This document shows, piece after piece, positions 1-7,517 of a stretch of DNA of 10,642 bases. The stretch is taken from positions 1 through 10,642 of the forward strand of contig DRTT01000084.1 of NCBI GenBank assembly GCA_011372105.1. The letters are read 5' to 3'. How positions within the stretch are numbered: position 1 is the first letter of the stretch; each line of letters starts with the position of its first letter. This DNA comes from Candidatus Aerophobota bacterium. GTDB lineage: Bacteria > Aerophobota > Aerophobia > Aerophobales > B3-G15. The translations under genes and the position numbers were made by a program. Below the pieces are notes generated by a model, which made no database searches, was not told where the DNA came from, and saw only the letters and a program-made list of their open reading frames with translations.

Positions 1-138
1 ACCGCAGCTGAAGTTATTCCTGTAACAAAAGTTGACGGAAGAATTATCGGGACCGGGAAAGCAGGTCCTATAACAAAGCTTCTAATTAAAAAATTCAGAG
101 AGCTTACCGAAAAAGAGGGAGTTCCTGTTTATGAATGA
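1..138 (+). CDS. ilvE: Branched-chain amino acid aminotransferase, C-terminal fragment
   Basis: This is the last 45 codons of a gene that begins outside the window. Frame 1 is open from base 1 and stops at TGA 136-138. The peptide runs through VIPVTKVDGRIIGTGKAGPI and then a basic helix ending in GVPVYE. An I-G-x-G-x-x-G-P-I-T stretch followed by a short helix is how PLP fold-type IV BCAT proteins (IlvE) end. Family knowledge: the enzyme transaminates the 2-oxo acids made by the pathway to Val, Leu and Ile with glutamate as amino donor. The gene lies 19 nt upstream of ilvC, which supports IlvE over the related D-amino acid aminotransferase or aminodeoxychorismate lyase. The PLP lysine and other catalytic residues are off the left edge, so the call rests on the tail and the neighbours. 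Confidence 0.8.
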   Translation, partial: TAAEVIPVTKVDGRIIGTGKAGPITKLLIKKFRELTEKEGVPVYE

Positions 139-144
139 TTAAAA

Positions 145-152
145 TAAGGAGG
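145..152 (+). promoter_or_regulatory. Strong Shine-Dalgarno site of ilvC
   Basis: TAAGGAGG lies 5 nt before the ATG at 158 in the 19-nt gap after ilvE. It is close to a full anti-SD match and fixes the ilvC start. No promoter is visible in the gap, so ilvC is probably co-transcribed with ilvE. Confidence 0.8.
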
Positions 153-157
153 AAAAA

Positions 158-1159
158 ATGGCAAAAATATACTATGATAGTGATGCAAATATTGAACTTA
201 TAAGACAAAAAGTTGTAGGGATAATTGGTTATGGCAACCAGGGACATGCTCAGGCTCTTAATTTAAGGGATAGTGGGGTTAAGGTTATAGTAGGTGAGCT
301 TGAGAGAAGTCCGGGTTGGGAAAAGGCAAAAGAGGCTGGGTTTGAAGTTATGTCTGCAGCAGAAGTTGCAAGGAGGGCAGATTTTATCCAGCTCCTTATC
401 CCTGATGAATATCAGCCCGAAGTTTATAAGAAAGACATAGCTCCTTTTCTTGAAGAAGGAAATGTCCTTGCTTTTTCTCACGGGTTTAATATCACCTTTC
501 ATCAGATTGTGCCTCCTGAAAATATTGATGTTCTTATGGTTGCACCTAAAAGCCCTGGGGCTCTTTTACGCCGACTCTATCAGGAAGGAAGAGGTGTTCC
601 CTCTCTTGTAGCAGTTCATCAGGATGCTACAGGTAAGGCAAAAGACCTTGCCTTATCCTATGCTAAAGCTATAGGTTCTACGAGAGCAGGGGTTATAGAA
701 ACCACCTTTGCCGAGGAAACAGAAACTGATCTTTTTGGAGAACAGGTGGTTTTATGTGGAGGAGTTACCTCTCTTATAAAAGCTGCATTTGAGACTCTGG
801 TAGAGGCAGGATATCAGCCAGAAATTGCTTATTTTGAATGTCTTAATGAATTAAAACTTATAGTTGATTTGATTTATGAGTCAGGAATTAGCGGTATGAG
901 AGAGGCTATAAGTAACACCGCTGAGTATGGAGATCTTACCCGCGGTCCAAGAATAATAAATTCCCAGGTTAAAGAAGAGATGAAGAGGATATTAGAGGAA
1001 GTGAGAACAGGGAAATTTGCCAGAGAATGGGTTCTGGAAAACCAGGTAAATCGTCCTGTTTATACTGCCTTGAGAGAAAAAGATAGAGAACATTTAATTG
1101 AAAAAGTGGGTGCGAAGTTAAGAGAGATGATGCCCTGGATAAAAGGGGAGGGTAAATGA
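158..1159 (+). CDS. ilvC: Ketol-acid reductoisomerase (class I)
   Basis: The 333-residue protein has the usual length of class I KARI. It converts 2-acetolactate or 2-aceto-2-hydroxybutyrate to the dihydroxy acid by a Mg-dependent alkyl shift and NAD(P)H reduction, the second common step of Val/Leu/Ile synthesis in the cytoplasm. The N-terminal Rossmann domain has GYGNQG at 24-29. Catalytic and metal residues are visible: H108 in FSHGFN, K131 in APKSPG, D191 and E195 in TDLFGEQ, E227 and E231 in FECLNE, and S252 in ISNTAEYGD. The C-terminal half is the helical knotted domain. The cofactor loop after strand beta-2 reads GELERSPGW (46-54), without the Arg and last Ser typical of NADPH-dependent class I enzymes, so NADH use is possible (inference). 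The start is set by a strong SD, and the stop overlaps the ilvN start in an ATGA. Confidence 0.97.
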   Translation: MAKIYYDSDANIELIRQKVVGIIGYGNQGHAQALNLRDSGVKVIVGELERSPGWEKAKEAGFEVMSAAEVARRADFIQLLIPDEYQPEVYKKDIAPFLEEGNVLAFSHGFNITFHQIVPPENIDVLMVAPKSPGALLRRLYQEGRGVPSLVAVHQDATGKAKDLALSYAKAIGSTRAGVIETTFAEETETDLFGEQVVLCGGVTSLIKAAFETLVEAGYQPEIAYFECLNELKLIVDLIYESGISGMREAISNTAEYGDLTRGPRIINSQVKEEMKRILEEVRTGKFAREWVLENQVNRPVYTALREKDREHLIEKVGAKLREMMPWIKGEGK

Positions 1160-1701
1160 AACAGCACCTTATATCTGTAGAGGTGGAAAATAAGTTTGGA
1201 ATCCTGGCAAGAATAGCCACTCTTTTCAGTGCGAGAGGATATAACATTGATAGTCTGGCTGTAGGGAAAACCGAGGATCCAACAGTTTCACGAATAACCA
1301 TGGTTGTTCCAGGAGATGATCAGATTATAGAGCAGGTGATAAAACAGCTTCGTAAACTTATAGATGTTATAAAAGTTGTAGATCTGACAAATCAGTCCAC
1401 TGTTACAAGAGAACTTATTCTTGTAAGAGTTAATGCCAAGGGAAAAGATAGAGACGAGATAATGAGACTGGCACAGATTTTTAGAGCTCGAATAGTTGAT
1501 GTGCATCCTGAAAGTTTCACTCTTGAAGTTACAGGTGATGATGAGAAAATAGAAGGTATTCTGACTTTGCTGAAACCTTTTGGGATAAAAAAGCTTGTCA
1601 GAACAGGGAAAATTGCTTTACCAAGAGAAATTAAAAAGGAAGAGAAAAAAGGAAATGAGAGAGAGAACACTGGTATTGATAAAACCCGATGGGGTATGTA
1701 A
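1156..1701 (+). CDS. ilvN: Acetolactate synthase small (regulatory) subunit
   Basis: The 181-residue protein is the regulatory subunit of acetohydroxyacid synthase. It activates the catalytic subunit IlvB and carries valine feedback inhibition. The N-terminal ACT domain (about 3-75) begins [16 protein letters not shown] and continues through RGYNIDSL and TEDPTVSR. N12, G15 and N30 align with the valine-site residues N11, G14 and N29 of E. coli IlvH, so feedback control is probably intact. The second half (about 84-160) is the ALS_ss C-terminal domain, with [12 protein letters not shown] and [14 protein letters not shown]. Family members normally stop soon after that point. Here a Lys/Glu-rich tail of about 20 residues follows, and its last 47 nt overlap the start of ndk. 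Translation is coupled to ilvC by ATGA. No ilvB is in the window, and ilvN following ilvC reverses the common order. Confidence 0.95.
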   Translation: MKQHLISVEVENKFGILARIATLFSARGYNIDSLAVGKTEDPTVSRITMVVPGDDQIIEQVIKQLRKLIDVIKVVDLTNQSTVTRELILVRVNAKGKDRDEIMRLAQIFRARIVDVHPESFTLEVTGDDEKIEGILTLLKPFGIKKLVRTGKIALPREIKKEEKKGNERENTGIDKTRWGM

Positions 1702-2110
1702 GCGTTTGATTGGAGAGATTATAAAAAGGATTGAGGAAAATGGCTTCAAGATAGTTGGTTTGAAAATGGTCAGACCGAGAAGGCAGGAGATTGAAAAATT
1801 CTACGAGCCTCATAAAGATAAACCCTTCTTTCCAGGACTTGTTGACTTTATGCTGACGGCTCCCTGTGTTGCTATGGTGGTGGAAGGAAAAAATGTGGTG
1901 AAGAAAATAAGGGAACTTATAGGGGAAAGGGTCCCAAGTGAGGCAAAAAAGGGTAGTATCAGAGGTGATTTTGGTTCTGATGGAAGGAGAAATGTGATTC
2001 ATGGGTCCGATTCTTCTTCTTCAGCAGAAAGAGAGATAAACTGTTTTTTTTCAAATGAGGAAATATTTTCCTACGAAGAGGAGGACTGGTTAAACAGCGA
2101 ACCAGGTTAA
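1655..2110 (+). CDS. ndk: Nucleoside diphosphate kinase
   Basis: The 151-residue enzyme transfers the gamma-phosphate between NTPs and NDPs through a phosphohistidine. Visible are [11 protein letters not shown] at 4-14 (K10), [14 protein letters not shown] at 53-66, SIRGDFG at 101-107 and the active-site NVIHGSDS with H116. The frame is open upstream to a TTG at 1595, but Ndk proteins begin right at the beta-1 strand, so ATG 1655 is chosen; the upstream 20 residues are unlike the family. The SD (AAAAGGA just upstream) is poor and lies inside ilvN, so expression probably depends on ilvN translation. Where most Ndk have GATNP before the TIRGD stretch, this one has GERVP, replacing a phosphate-contacting Thr with Arg. 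The acidic C-terminal extension after FFSNEE is somewhat longer than in E. coli Ndk. An eight-T run lies at 2044-2051. Confidence 0.95.
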   Translation: MRERTLVLIKPDGVCKRLIGEIIKRIEENGFKIVGLKMVRPRRQEIEKFYEPHKDKPFFPGLVDFMLTAPCVAMVVEGKNVVKKIRELIGERVPSEAKKGSIRGDFGSDGRRNVIHGSDSSSSAEREINCFFSNEEIFSYEEEDWLNSEPG

Positions 2111-2114
2111 AGCA

Positions 2115-3377
2115 ATGCCAGAGATACTTCCTTTTAAAGGGATAATTTACAACAAAGACAAGGTGGGCGATATAAGCAAAGTAGTGGCTCCTCCTTATGA
2201 TGTAATTTCACCTTCGCAGCAGGATTTTTATTATAAGCTGCACCCTTATAACATAATAAGAATTATACTGGGCAAGGAGGAGCCAGGAAATAACTTAGAG
2301 AAAAATAAGTACATCCGTGCGAAAGAATTTTTTAGAGAGTGGTTGTCTCAGGGGGTATTGATAAAAGAAAAAATTCCTTCAATTTATGTTTATTATCAAA
2401 AGTATGCAGTGGAAAGAGAGGTGTTTGAGAGGAAAGGCTTTATTTCTTTGATGAGGTTGGAGGATTTTTCCTCAGGAAGCGTTTTTCCTCATGAGGAAGT
2501 TTTTCCTGAACCTCAGATGGACAGGTTGCGCCTTTTGAGAAGTTGTAATGCTAATTTTTCTGCCATATTTTCCCTTTTCAGTGATCCTGAAAGAAAAATA
2601 GACTCTCTCTGTAAAGAAGAGGAAATTATATTTGAATTTGAAGACTTTGATGGAATAAATCATAGATTATCTGCCATAAGAGATAGTGGACTTATTAAGG
2701 AGATTTGTTCTTTAATGAGGGAGAAGAGGATATTTATCGCTGATGGACATCATCGATATCTCACCTGTCTCAGGTTCAGGGAAGAAATGAAGAAAAAAAC
2801 TGGCTTTCCAGCTGGAATAGATTACACGATGGTGTATTTTTTAAATATGGATTCAGGTAGTGTGACTATACTTCCTGTTCACAGACTTATTGGGGGTCTC
2901 GAGCAAGATGAACTTGAAAAAATTGCAAGAGGAATGGAGGAATTTTTTCAGGGAAAGCCTTTTGGGCGGTTTGAAGAGGAAGAAGATGGCACATATAGAA
3001 GCTTTCTTTCCATGGTAAAAAATTCTAACATTCCGGGAATGTACACCAGAAAAGGAGGATATTTTCTTCTCTTACCCAAGAGAGATGAACTTTTTTCAGG
3101 AAAAATTAAGTCAGCAGTTTTAGATAATATCCTCAAAAAGATTATTAAAAGAAAAATAAATATCCACTTCACCACAAGTAGTTTTGAGGCAGTAGAAAAG
3201 GTTAACAAAGGGGAATTTCAGATAGCTTTCTTTCTTCCTCCAACAAAGGTTGAAGAAGTGAAGAATGTTGCCCTTGCCGGGAAAAAAATGCCCCCCAAGT
3301 CAACCTACTTTTATCCCAAGCTTTTATCCGGTCTTTTAATACGGGACCTTGAAGATGCAGTCAAGTCAGGGATCTGA
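2115..3377 (+). CDS. DUF1015 family protein, function unknown
   Basis: The 420-residue protein matches the DUF1015 family by several motifs: KGIIYNKDKVGDISKVVAPPYDVIS at the N-terminus (core APPYDV 25-30), FPHEEVFPEP at 124-133, the hallmark FIADGHHRYLT at 207-217, and TYFYPKLLSGL near the C-terminus (397-407). No signal peptide or membrane segment is seen, so it is probably cytoplasmic. The function is not established. The His-rich ADGHHRY centre looks like a metal or phosphate site, but that is a guess. Some members have been annotated as SerC-linked or HTH proteins from context, with no support here. It starts 4 nt after ndk with no clear SD, and its last codons overlap dprA by 23 nt. It therefore appears translationally linked to both neighbours. 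Confidence 0.85.
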   Translation: MPEILPFKGIIYNKDKVGDISKVVAPPYDVISPSQQDFYYKLHPYNIIRIILGKEEPGNNLEKNKYIRAKEFFREWLSQGVLIKEKIPSIYVYYQKYAVEREVFERKGFISLMRLEDFSSGSVFPHEEVFPEPQMDRLRLLRSCNANFSAIFSLFSDPERKIDSLCKEEEIIFEFEDFDGINHRLSAIRDSGLIKEICSLMREKRIFIADGHHRYLTCLRFREEMKKKTGFPAGIDYTMVYFLNMDSGSVTILPVHRLIGGLEQDELEKIARGMEEFFQGKPFGRFEEEEDGTYRSFLSMVKNSNIPGMYTRKGGYFLLLPKRDELFSGKIKSAVLDNILKKIIKRKINIHFTTSSFEAVEKVNKGEFQIAFFLPPTKVEEVKNVALAGKKMPPKSTYFYPKLLSGLLIRDLEDAVKSGI

Positions 3378-4479
3378 GAGTGGTTACAAAAACTCTCTTG
3401 AAAAGGTAAAAAATTGGATTTTGTTGAGCAAAATCTCATCTTATGGATTTTCGGGTATTAATAATCTCGTGGAGAAAGTGGGTTCACCAGATGAAATAAT
3501 TTCTGCCCCTCTTGAAAAAATCAAGCACGTTTCTAAAATAGAAAAGGGCACTATAAAACTTATAAGAAAGAAGGCTTTAGAAGTCTCTCTTGAAGATGAT
3601 TACCGGTTAATTCAAAAACATAATGTAAAGCTTATCAAGTACACGGATCCATCTTATCCTGATAGCCTTAAAAATATAAGCGATCCACCTTTTTTAATTT
3701 ATCTGCGGGGTGAACTTAAAAAAGAAGATGAAAAAGCTGTAGCTCTGGTAGGAACAAGAAGGGCAACAGCTTACGGCAAAATTGCTGCAAAAAAACTGGC
3801 AAGAGAGCTTGCGAGAGCTGGTTTAACCATAGTTAGTGGTATGGCAAGAGGAATAGATACCTGTGCTCATGAGGGAGCGCTGGAAGAGGGAGGAAGAACA
3901 ATAGCGGTGCTTGGGTGTGGAGTTGATATTGTTTATCCTCCTGAAAATAATTCTCTGATGAAGGAAATAATAGGTCATGGCGCAGTTATCTCGGAATTTT
4001 CCTTAGGGACAAAACCTTTTGCCAGAAATTTTCCTCGACGCAACAGAATAATAAGTGGCTTAAGTAGGGGGGTGATTGTGGTGGAAGCTCCTTTAAAAAG
4101 CGGTGCTTTAATAACCGCAGATTTTGCTCTTGAACAGGGAAAAGAAGTATTTGCGGTTCCGGGGATTATAACAAGCCCCTATTCTAAAGGAACAAACAGG
4201 CTATTGAAGGAAGGAGCAAAAGTTGTAGAGGACGCTGCGGATGTACTTGAGGAAATTGGGGTATCTTTTTCAGATATAAAAATATCATCTTTTGACAATC
4301 AGCTATCCTTTGAGGAGAAAATTGTGCTTGATGAGCTTACAGCAAAGCCTTCTCATATAGATGAACTAATTAAAAAAACCGGTTTGCCGGTAGGCAAAAT
4401 TGCTGACATTTTGATAAAACTTCAGTTGAAAGGTATGGTTAAAGAACTGCCAGGAAAATTTTTTATTAAAGAGGTGTAA
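3355..4479 (+). CDS. dprA: DNA-processing protein A (DNA protection during transformation)
   Basis: From ATG 3355 this is 374 residues, normal for DprA. DprA binds incoming single-stranded DNA and loads RecA during natural transformation; it is also kept by many bacteria not known to be competent. An N-terminal SAM/HhH-like part (about 15-75) precedes the Rossmann-like DprA domain (about 85-300). That domain carries VALVGTRRAT (128-137), SGMARGID (161-168), FPRRNRIISGLSRG (226-239), KSGALITADFALEQG (248-262) and SKGTNRLLKEGA (277-288). A C-terminal winged-helix segment (about 317-372) has the DprA DML1-like pattern. The start is ambiguous: a TTG at 3349 is also in frame, and the SD is weak (GGGA). 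The start lies inside the DUF1015 gene, suggesting translational coupling. The stop TAA directly abuts the topA ATG. Confidence 0.95.
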   Translation: MQSSQGSESGYKNSLEKVKNWILLSKISSYGFSGINNLVEKVGSPDEIISAPLEKIKHVSKIEKGTIKLIRKKALEVSLEDDYRLIQKHNVKLIKYTDPSYPDSLKNISDPPFLIYLRGELKKEDEKAVALVGTRRATAYGKIAAKKLARELARAGLTIVSGMARGIDTCAHEGALEEGGRTIAVLGCGVDIVYPPENNSLMKEIIGHGAVISEFSLGTKPFARNFPRRNRIISGLSRGVIVVEAPLKSGALITADFALEQGKEVFAVPGIITSPYSKGTNRLLKEGAKVVEDAADVLEEIGVSFSDIKISSFDNQLSFEEKIVLDELTAKPSHIDELIKKTGLPVGKIADILIKLQLKGMVKELPGKFFIKEV

Positions 4480-6633
4480 ATGAGAAAAAAAGAGCCAGAA
4501 AATCTTGTTATAGTGGAATCTCCTGCTAAAGCCAAGACAATAAATAAGTTTCTTGGTCCAAATTATAAAGTAGAGTCCTGTCTTGGCCATATTAAGGATT
4601 TGCCAAAAAACAGTTTGGGTGTGGATATAAATAATGGTTTCAAGCCAACTTATGTTTTGATTCCCGGAAAAAAGAAAGTGGTGGAGAAGCTGAAAAAACT
4701 CAGTAGTAAAGCAGATAAAATTTTTCTTGCAACTGATATGGATAGAGAGGGGGAGGCTATCTCATGGCATCTTTCTCAGGAATTAGACCACAAAAACAAA
4801 TTTCGCATAGTTTTTAACCAGATCACAAAAGAGGCTTTGCAGGAAGCCGTAAAAAATCCTGGTCAAATAGATAAAAATAAGGTAGATGCCCAGCAGGGGA
4901 GACGCATCCTTGATAGGTTGGTGGGATACAAGCTTTCACCACTTCTTTGGGATAAGGTAAAAGGAGGACTTTCTGCAGGAAGAGTTCAGTCAGTAGCAGT
5001 GAGACTTCTCTGTGAGAGAGAGGAGGAAATTGAAAAATTTGTTCCTGAGGAAAGATGGAATATAGGAGCTGTTTTTAAAGGCAAAAAGGGAAAGATAGAG
5101 GCTTTACTTTACCAGATTAACGGTAAAAAAAGAGAGATTAAAGATGAGAGAACCTTAAGAAAGTTAGTGGAAAAAATAGTCCAGGCAAATTATAAGGTTT
5201 TAAGAGTAACAAAGGCTCAAATTAAAAAATCTCCTTATCCACCCTTTACCACCAGCACTCTACAACAAACAGCAAGTTCTATTTTGAGATTTTCCCCGGC
5301 CAGAACAATGAAAATAGCTCAAGACCTTTATGAAGGGCAGGATATAGGAAGTAATGAAAGAGTGGGGTTGATAACTTACATGCGTACAGATTCAACTCGT
5401 ATAGCAAAAGAAGCTCAACTTTCTGCCAGAAAGTGGATAAAGGATAACATGGGTAAGGATTTTATTCCACCAAGGATACGAGAGTATAAAAACAAAAAAA
5501 CCTCACAGGATGCTCATGAGGCTATAAGACCGACAAGGGTTGAGCTTACTCCAGAAAAAGTTAAAAATTACCTTTCCCCTGACCACTACAAACTTTACAA
5601 TCTTATCTGGCGCAGGTTTGTTGCCTCTCAAATGGCAGATGCTTTGATAGATAGGGTAACTATCAAAATTGAGGGTGATTTCGGAGGAGAAAAATACAAA
5701 TTCAAAGCTGAGAGTAAAAGATTAAAATTTGCCGGATTTTTGAAAGTTTATGAGGAAGAAAAAGAAAAAAGTAAGAAAATGCTTTCTTTGCAGGAGGGAG
5801 AAAATTTAAAGCTGGAGAAAGTAATTTCAAAGCAGACTTTTACTCAACCTCCTCCTCGTTACACCGAGGCTACTTTAATAAAAGCCCTGGAAGAAAAGGG
5901 AATAGGAAGGCCAAGCACTTATGCTCCAATTATATCCACCATTCAGCAAAGAGGATATGTAAGATGGGTAAGAGGCAGACTTTTTCCTACACCTCTTGCT
6001 CGAATTGTCAATACTCTTTTGATAGAAAGTTTTCCCTCTCTAATAGATGTGGACTTTACTGCTAAAATGGAGGAAGGACTTGATGAGATTGAACAGGGAA
6101 AGGAAAAGTGGACAAACCTTGTAAGAGATTTTTATGAGAGATTTCAAAAGGACCTTGAGAGAGCCCAGGCTCGGATGAAAAACATAAGGGAGGAAGGACT
6201 TAGGACAAGTTCTTTAAGATGTGAGAAATGTGGCAGAGAGATGGTGGTCAAGGTAGGAAGGTTTGGAGAGTTTCTTGCCTGTTCAGGTTATCCTCAGTGT
6301 AAAAATACAAAGCCACTTGATCAAAGAATAGGTATGAGGTGTCCTTTGTCTGGATGTGATGGAGAGATTATAGAAAAAATAACAAAAAAGGGTAAAAGTT
6401 TTTATACCTGCACAAATTACCCTCGATGTAAGTTCATTTCCTGGGAGGAACCGGTAGACGAAATGTGCCCTTATTGCGGTTTTACCTATATTGTAAGAAA
6501 AAATGGGGGGTTTAAGTGCCCTAAATGTGGGGAAAATATAAAAACCACTGTGAAAAAAGAAGAAAGGATTGAGGGAATAGTTCATGAAATAATTAAGTTG
6601 AGGAGGCCAGGGTTTGCAACAGATAATTTCTGA
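4480..6633 (+). CDS. topA: DNA topoisomerase I (type IA)
   Basis: The 717-residue enzyme relaxes negative supercoils by single-strand passage. The N-terminal Toprim domain has LVIVESPAKAKTI (9-21, with E13) and the metal motif ATDMDREGEA (84-93; D86, D88, E90). The catalytic tyrosine is Y300 in LITYMRTDS. Further conserved blocks are SAGRVQSVA (165-173), QDAHEAIRPT (343-352), and PPRYTEATLIKALEEKGIGR with the following PSTYA (458-482). Three C4 zinc ribbons end the protein: C581/C584/C601/C607, C621/C626/C644/C650 and C663/C666/C680/C683. All cysteines are present, as in typical bacterial TopA with three Zn fingers. GAGGTG directly before the ATG is the only SD, and there is no gap after dprA. 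The end overlaps the next gene by 20 nt. In Bacillus-type clusters trmFO follows topA; here it does not. Confidence 0.97.
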   Translation: MRKKEPENLVIVESPAKAKTINKFLGPNYKVESCLGHIKDLPKNSLGVDINNGFKPTYVLIPGKKKVVEKLKKLSSKADKIFLATDMDREGEAISWHLSQELDHKNKFRIVFNQITKEALQEAVKNPGQIDKNKVDAQQGRRILDRLVGYKLSPLLWDKVKGGLSAGRVQSVAVRLLCEREEEIEKFVPEERWNIGAVFKGKKGKIEALLYQINGKKREIKDERTLRKLVEKIVQANYKVLRVTKAQIKKSPYPPFTTSTLQQTASSILRFSPARTMKIAQDLYEGQDIGSNERVGLITYMRTDSTRIAKEAQLSARKWIKDNMGKDFIPPRIREYKNKKTSQDAHEAIRPTRVELTPEKVKNYLSPDHYKLYNLIWRRFVASQMADALIDRVTIKIEGDFGGEKYKFKAESKRLKFAGFLKVYEEEKEKSKKMLSLQEGENLKLEKVISKQTFTQPPPRYTEATLIKALEEKGIGRPSTYAPIISTIQQRGYVRWVRGRLFPTPLARIVNTLLIESFPSLIDVDFTAKMEEGLDEIEQGKEKWTNLVRDFYERFQKDLERAQARMKNIREEGLRTSSLRCEKCGREMVVKVGRFGEFLACSGYPQCKNTKPLDQRIGMRCPLSGCDGEIIEKITKKGKSFYTCTNYPRCKFISWEEPVDEMCPYCGFTYIVRKNGGFKCPKCGENIKTTVKKEERIEGIVHEIIKLRRPGFATDNF
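6600..6606 (+). promoter_or_regulatory. Shine-Dalgarno site deciding the TTG start of xerC
   Basis: GAGGAGG inside the last codons of topA is 7 nt before the TTG at 6614. This spacing and the fit of the resulting N-terminus to Xer recombinases support the TTG start. No ATG lies close by in this frame. Confidence 0.75.
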
Positions 6634-7492
6634 TTTTTTAAACTACTTAAAAGAGGAGAAAAACCTTTCTTTGTTCACAGTTAAAGGATATATTTCAGAT
6701 ATAAAGGATTTTTTTAAATTTCTGCAGAAGAAAAAGAGGAAAATAGAGGAAATTGATTATTCTCTCCTGAGAGAATATCTGAGATTATTGATGGGAGAAG
6801 GCAAAAAAAGCTCTACTGTGGCAAGAAAAGTCTCCTCTTTGCGATGTTTTTTTGACTTTCTTAAAAAGAGAAAACTACTTGAAGATTTCTCAGTTTCTGT
6901 TTTGCGTTGTCCGAAGATAAGAAGAAAGATACCCTCATTTTTAACTGAAAAGGAAATGGAGGAAGTACTTGATGGAGTTCGGGGAGAAGGGTTTTTTTTC
7001 TGGAGAGATAAAGCTATGCTGGAGCTTGCCTATGCGACAGGTATGAGAGTATCAGAACTTGTTGGGCTTGAAGTAAACGATATTGATTTTTATGCAGAGA
7101 TAGTTAAAGTTAAAGGTAAAAGAGATAAGGAGAGACTTGTTCCGGTGGGAAAATACGCTCTTTCTGCAATAAAAGAGTATCTTAGATGGAGGAGGGAAAA
7201 AGTTTCTCCAGATGAAAAAGCTCTTTTTGTTAATAGATTTGGAGAGAAAATTTCTGATAGATCCGTGAGAAAGAGATTAAAGATGTACATTGATAGGGTG
7301 GGGATTGAAAAAAACGTTACTCCCCACACGCTAAGGCACTCTTTTGCCACTCATCTTCTTAATCGAGGGGCTGACCTTAGAGTAGTTCAGGAACTTCTCG
7401 GACATGAAAGACTTTCCACTACTCAGGTTTATACACATATAACTCCTTCACGTCTTAAAAAAGTTTATTTAAGATCGCATCCTCGTGCTTAG
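6614..7492 (+). CDS. xerC: Site-specific tyrosine recombinase XerC/XerD
   Basis: The 292-residue protein has the length and two-domain build of Xer recombinases, which resolve chromosome dimers at dif during cell division. The N-terminal SAM-like core-binding domain spans about 1-90. The catalytic domain shows all the active-site residues: R145 in ATGMRVSEL, K169 in VKGKRDKERLVP, H238 and R241 in HTLRHSFATHLL, H264 in LLGHERLSTTQ, and nucleophile Y273 in QVYTH. Whether it is XerC or XerD cannot be decided from sequence alone. XerC is preferred because xerC (codV) occupies this place, upstream of hslV-hslU, in Firmicutes. It begins with TTG behind a strong SD and overlaps topA by 20 nt. No other recombinase, att repeat or integron feature is present, so a housekeeping role is likelier than a mobile one. 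An eight-T run lies at 6992-6999. Confidence 0.9.
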   Translation: MQQIISDFLNYLKEEKNLSLFTVKGYISDIKDFFKFLQKKKRKIEEIDYSLLREYLRLLMGEGKKSSTVARKVSSLRCFFDFLKKRKLLEDFSVSVLRCPKIRRKIPSFLTEKEMEEVLDGVRGEGFFFWRDKAMLELAYATGMRVSELVGLEVNDIDFYAEIVKVKGKRDKERLVPVGKYALSAIKEYLRWRREKVSPDEKALFVNRFGEKISDRSVRKRLKMYIDRVGIEKNVTPHTLRHSFATHLLNRGADLRVVQELLGHERLSTTQVYTHITPSRLKKVYLRSHPRA

Positions 7493-7500
7493 GATATAAA

Positions 7501-7512
7501 AAAGAGGGGGGG
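7501..7512 (+). promoter_or_regulatory. Ribosome binding site of hslV with a seven-G run
   Basis: AAAGAGGGGGGG lies 5 nt before the TTG at 7518, in a 25-nt gap after xerC. The G7 tract (7506-7512) forms part of the purine-rich SD. No hairpin or promoter is seen in the gap. Confidence 0.55.
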
Positions 7513-7517
7513 CAGCT

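Noticed and set aside
1595..1654. N-terminal extension of ndk from TTG 1595
   Set aside because: The 20 extra residues are basic, lie fully inside ilvN and are absent from Ndk proteins, which begin right before the beta-1 strand. ATG 1655 fits the family.
3349..3354. TTG 3349 as the start of dprA
   Set aside because: It adds only two residues and has no better SD than ATG 3355. It cannot be excluded, but ATG is preferred.
6181..6633. Separate zinc-ribbon gene at the topA 3' end
   Set aside because: It is continuous in frame with topA, and three C4 ribbons are the normal end of bacterial topoisomerase I.
6614..7492. Xer-like gene as an integrase of a mobile element or integron
   Set aside because: It sits in a conserved housekeeping order, overlaps topA, and has no att-like repeats, tRNA or cargo genes. 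The XerC/D length and motifs fit.
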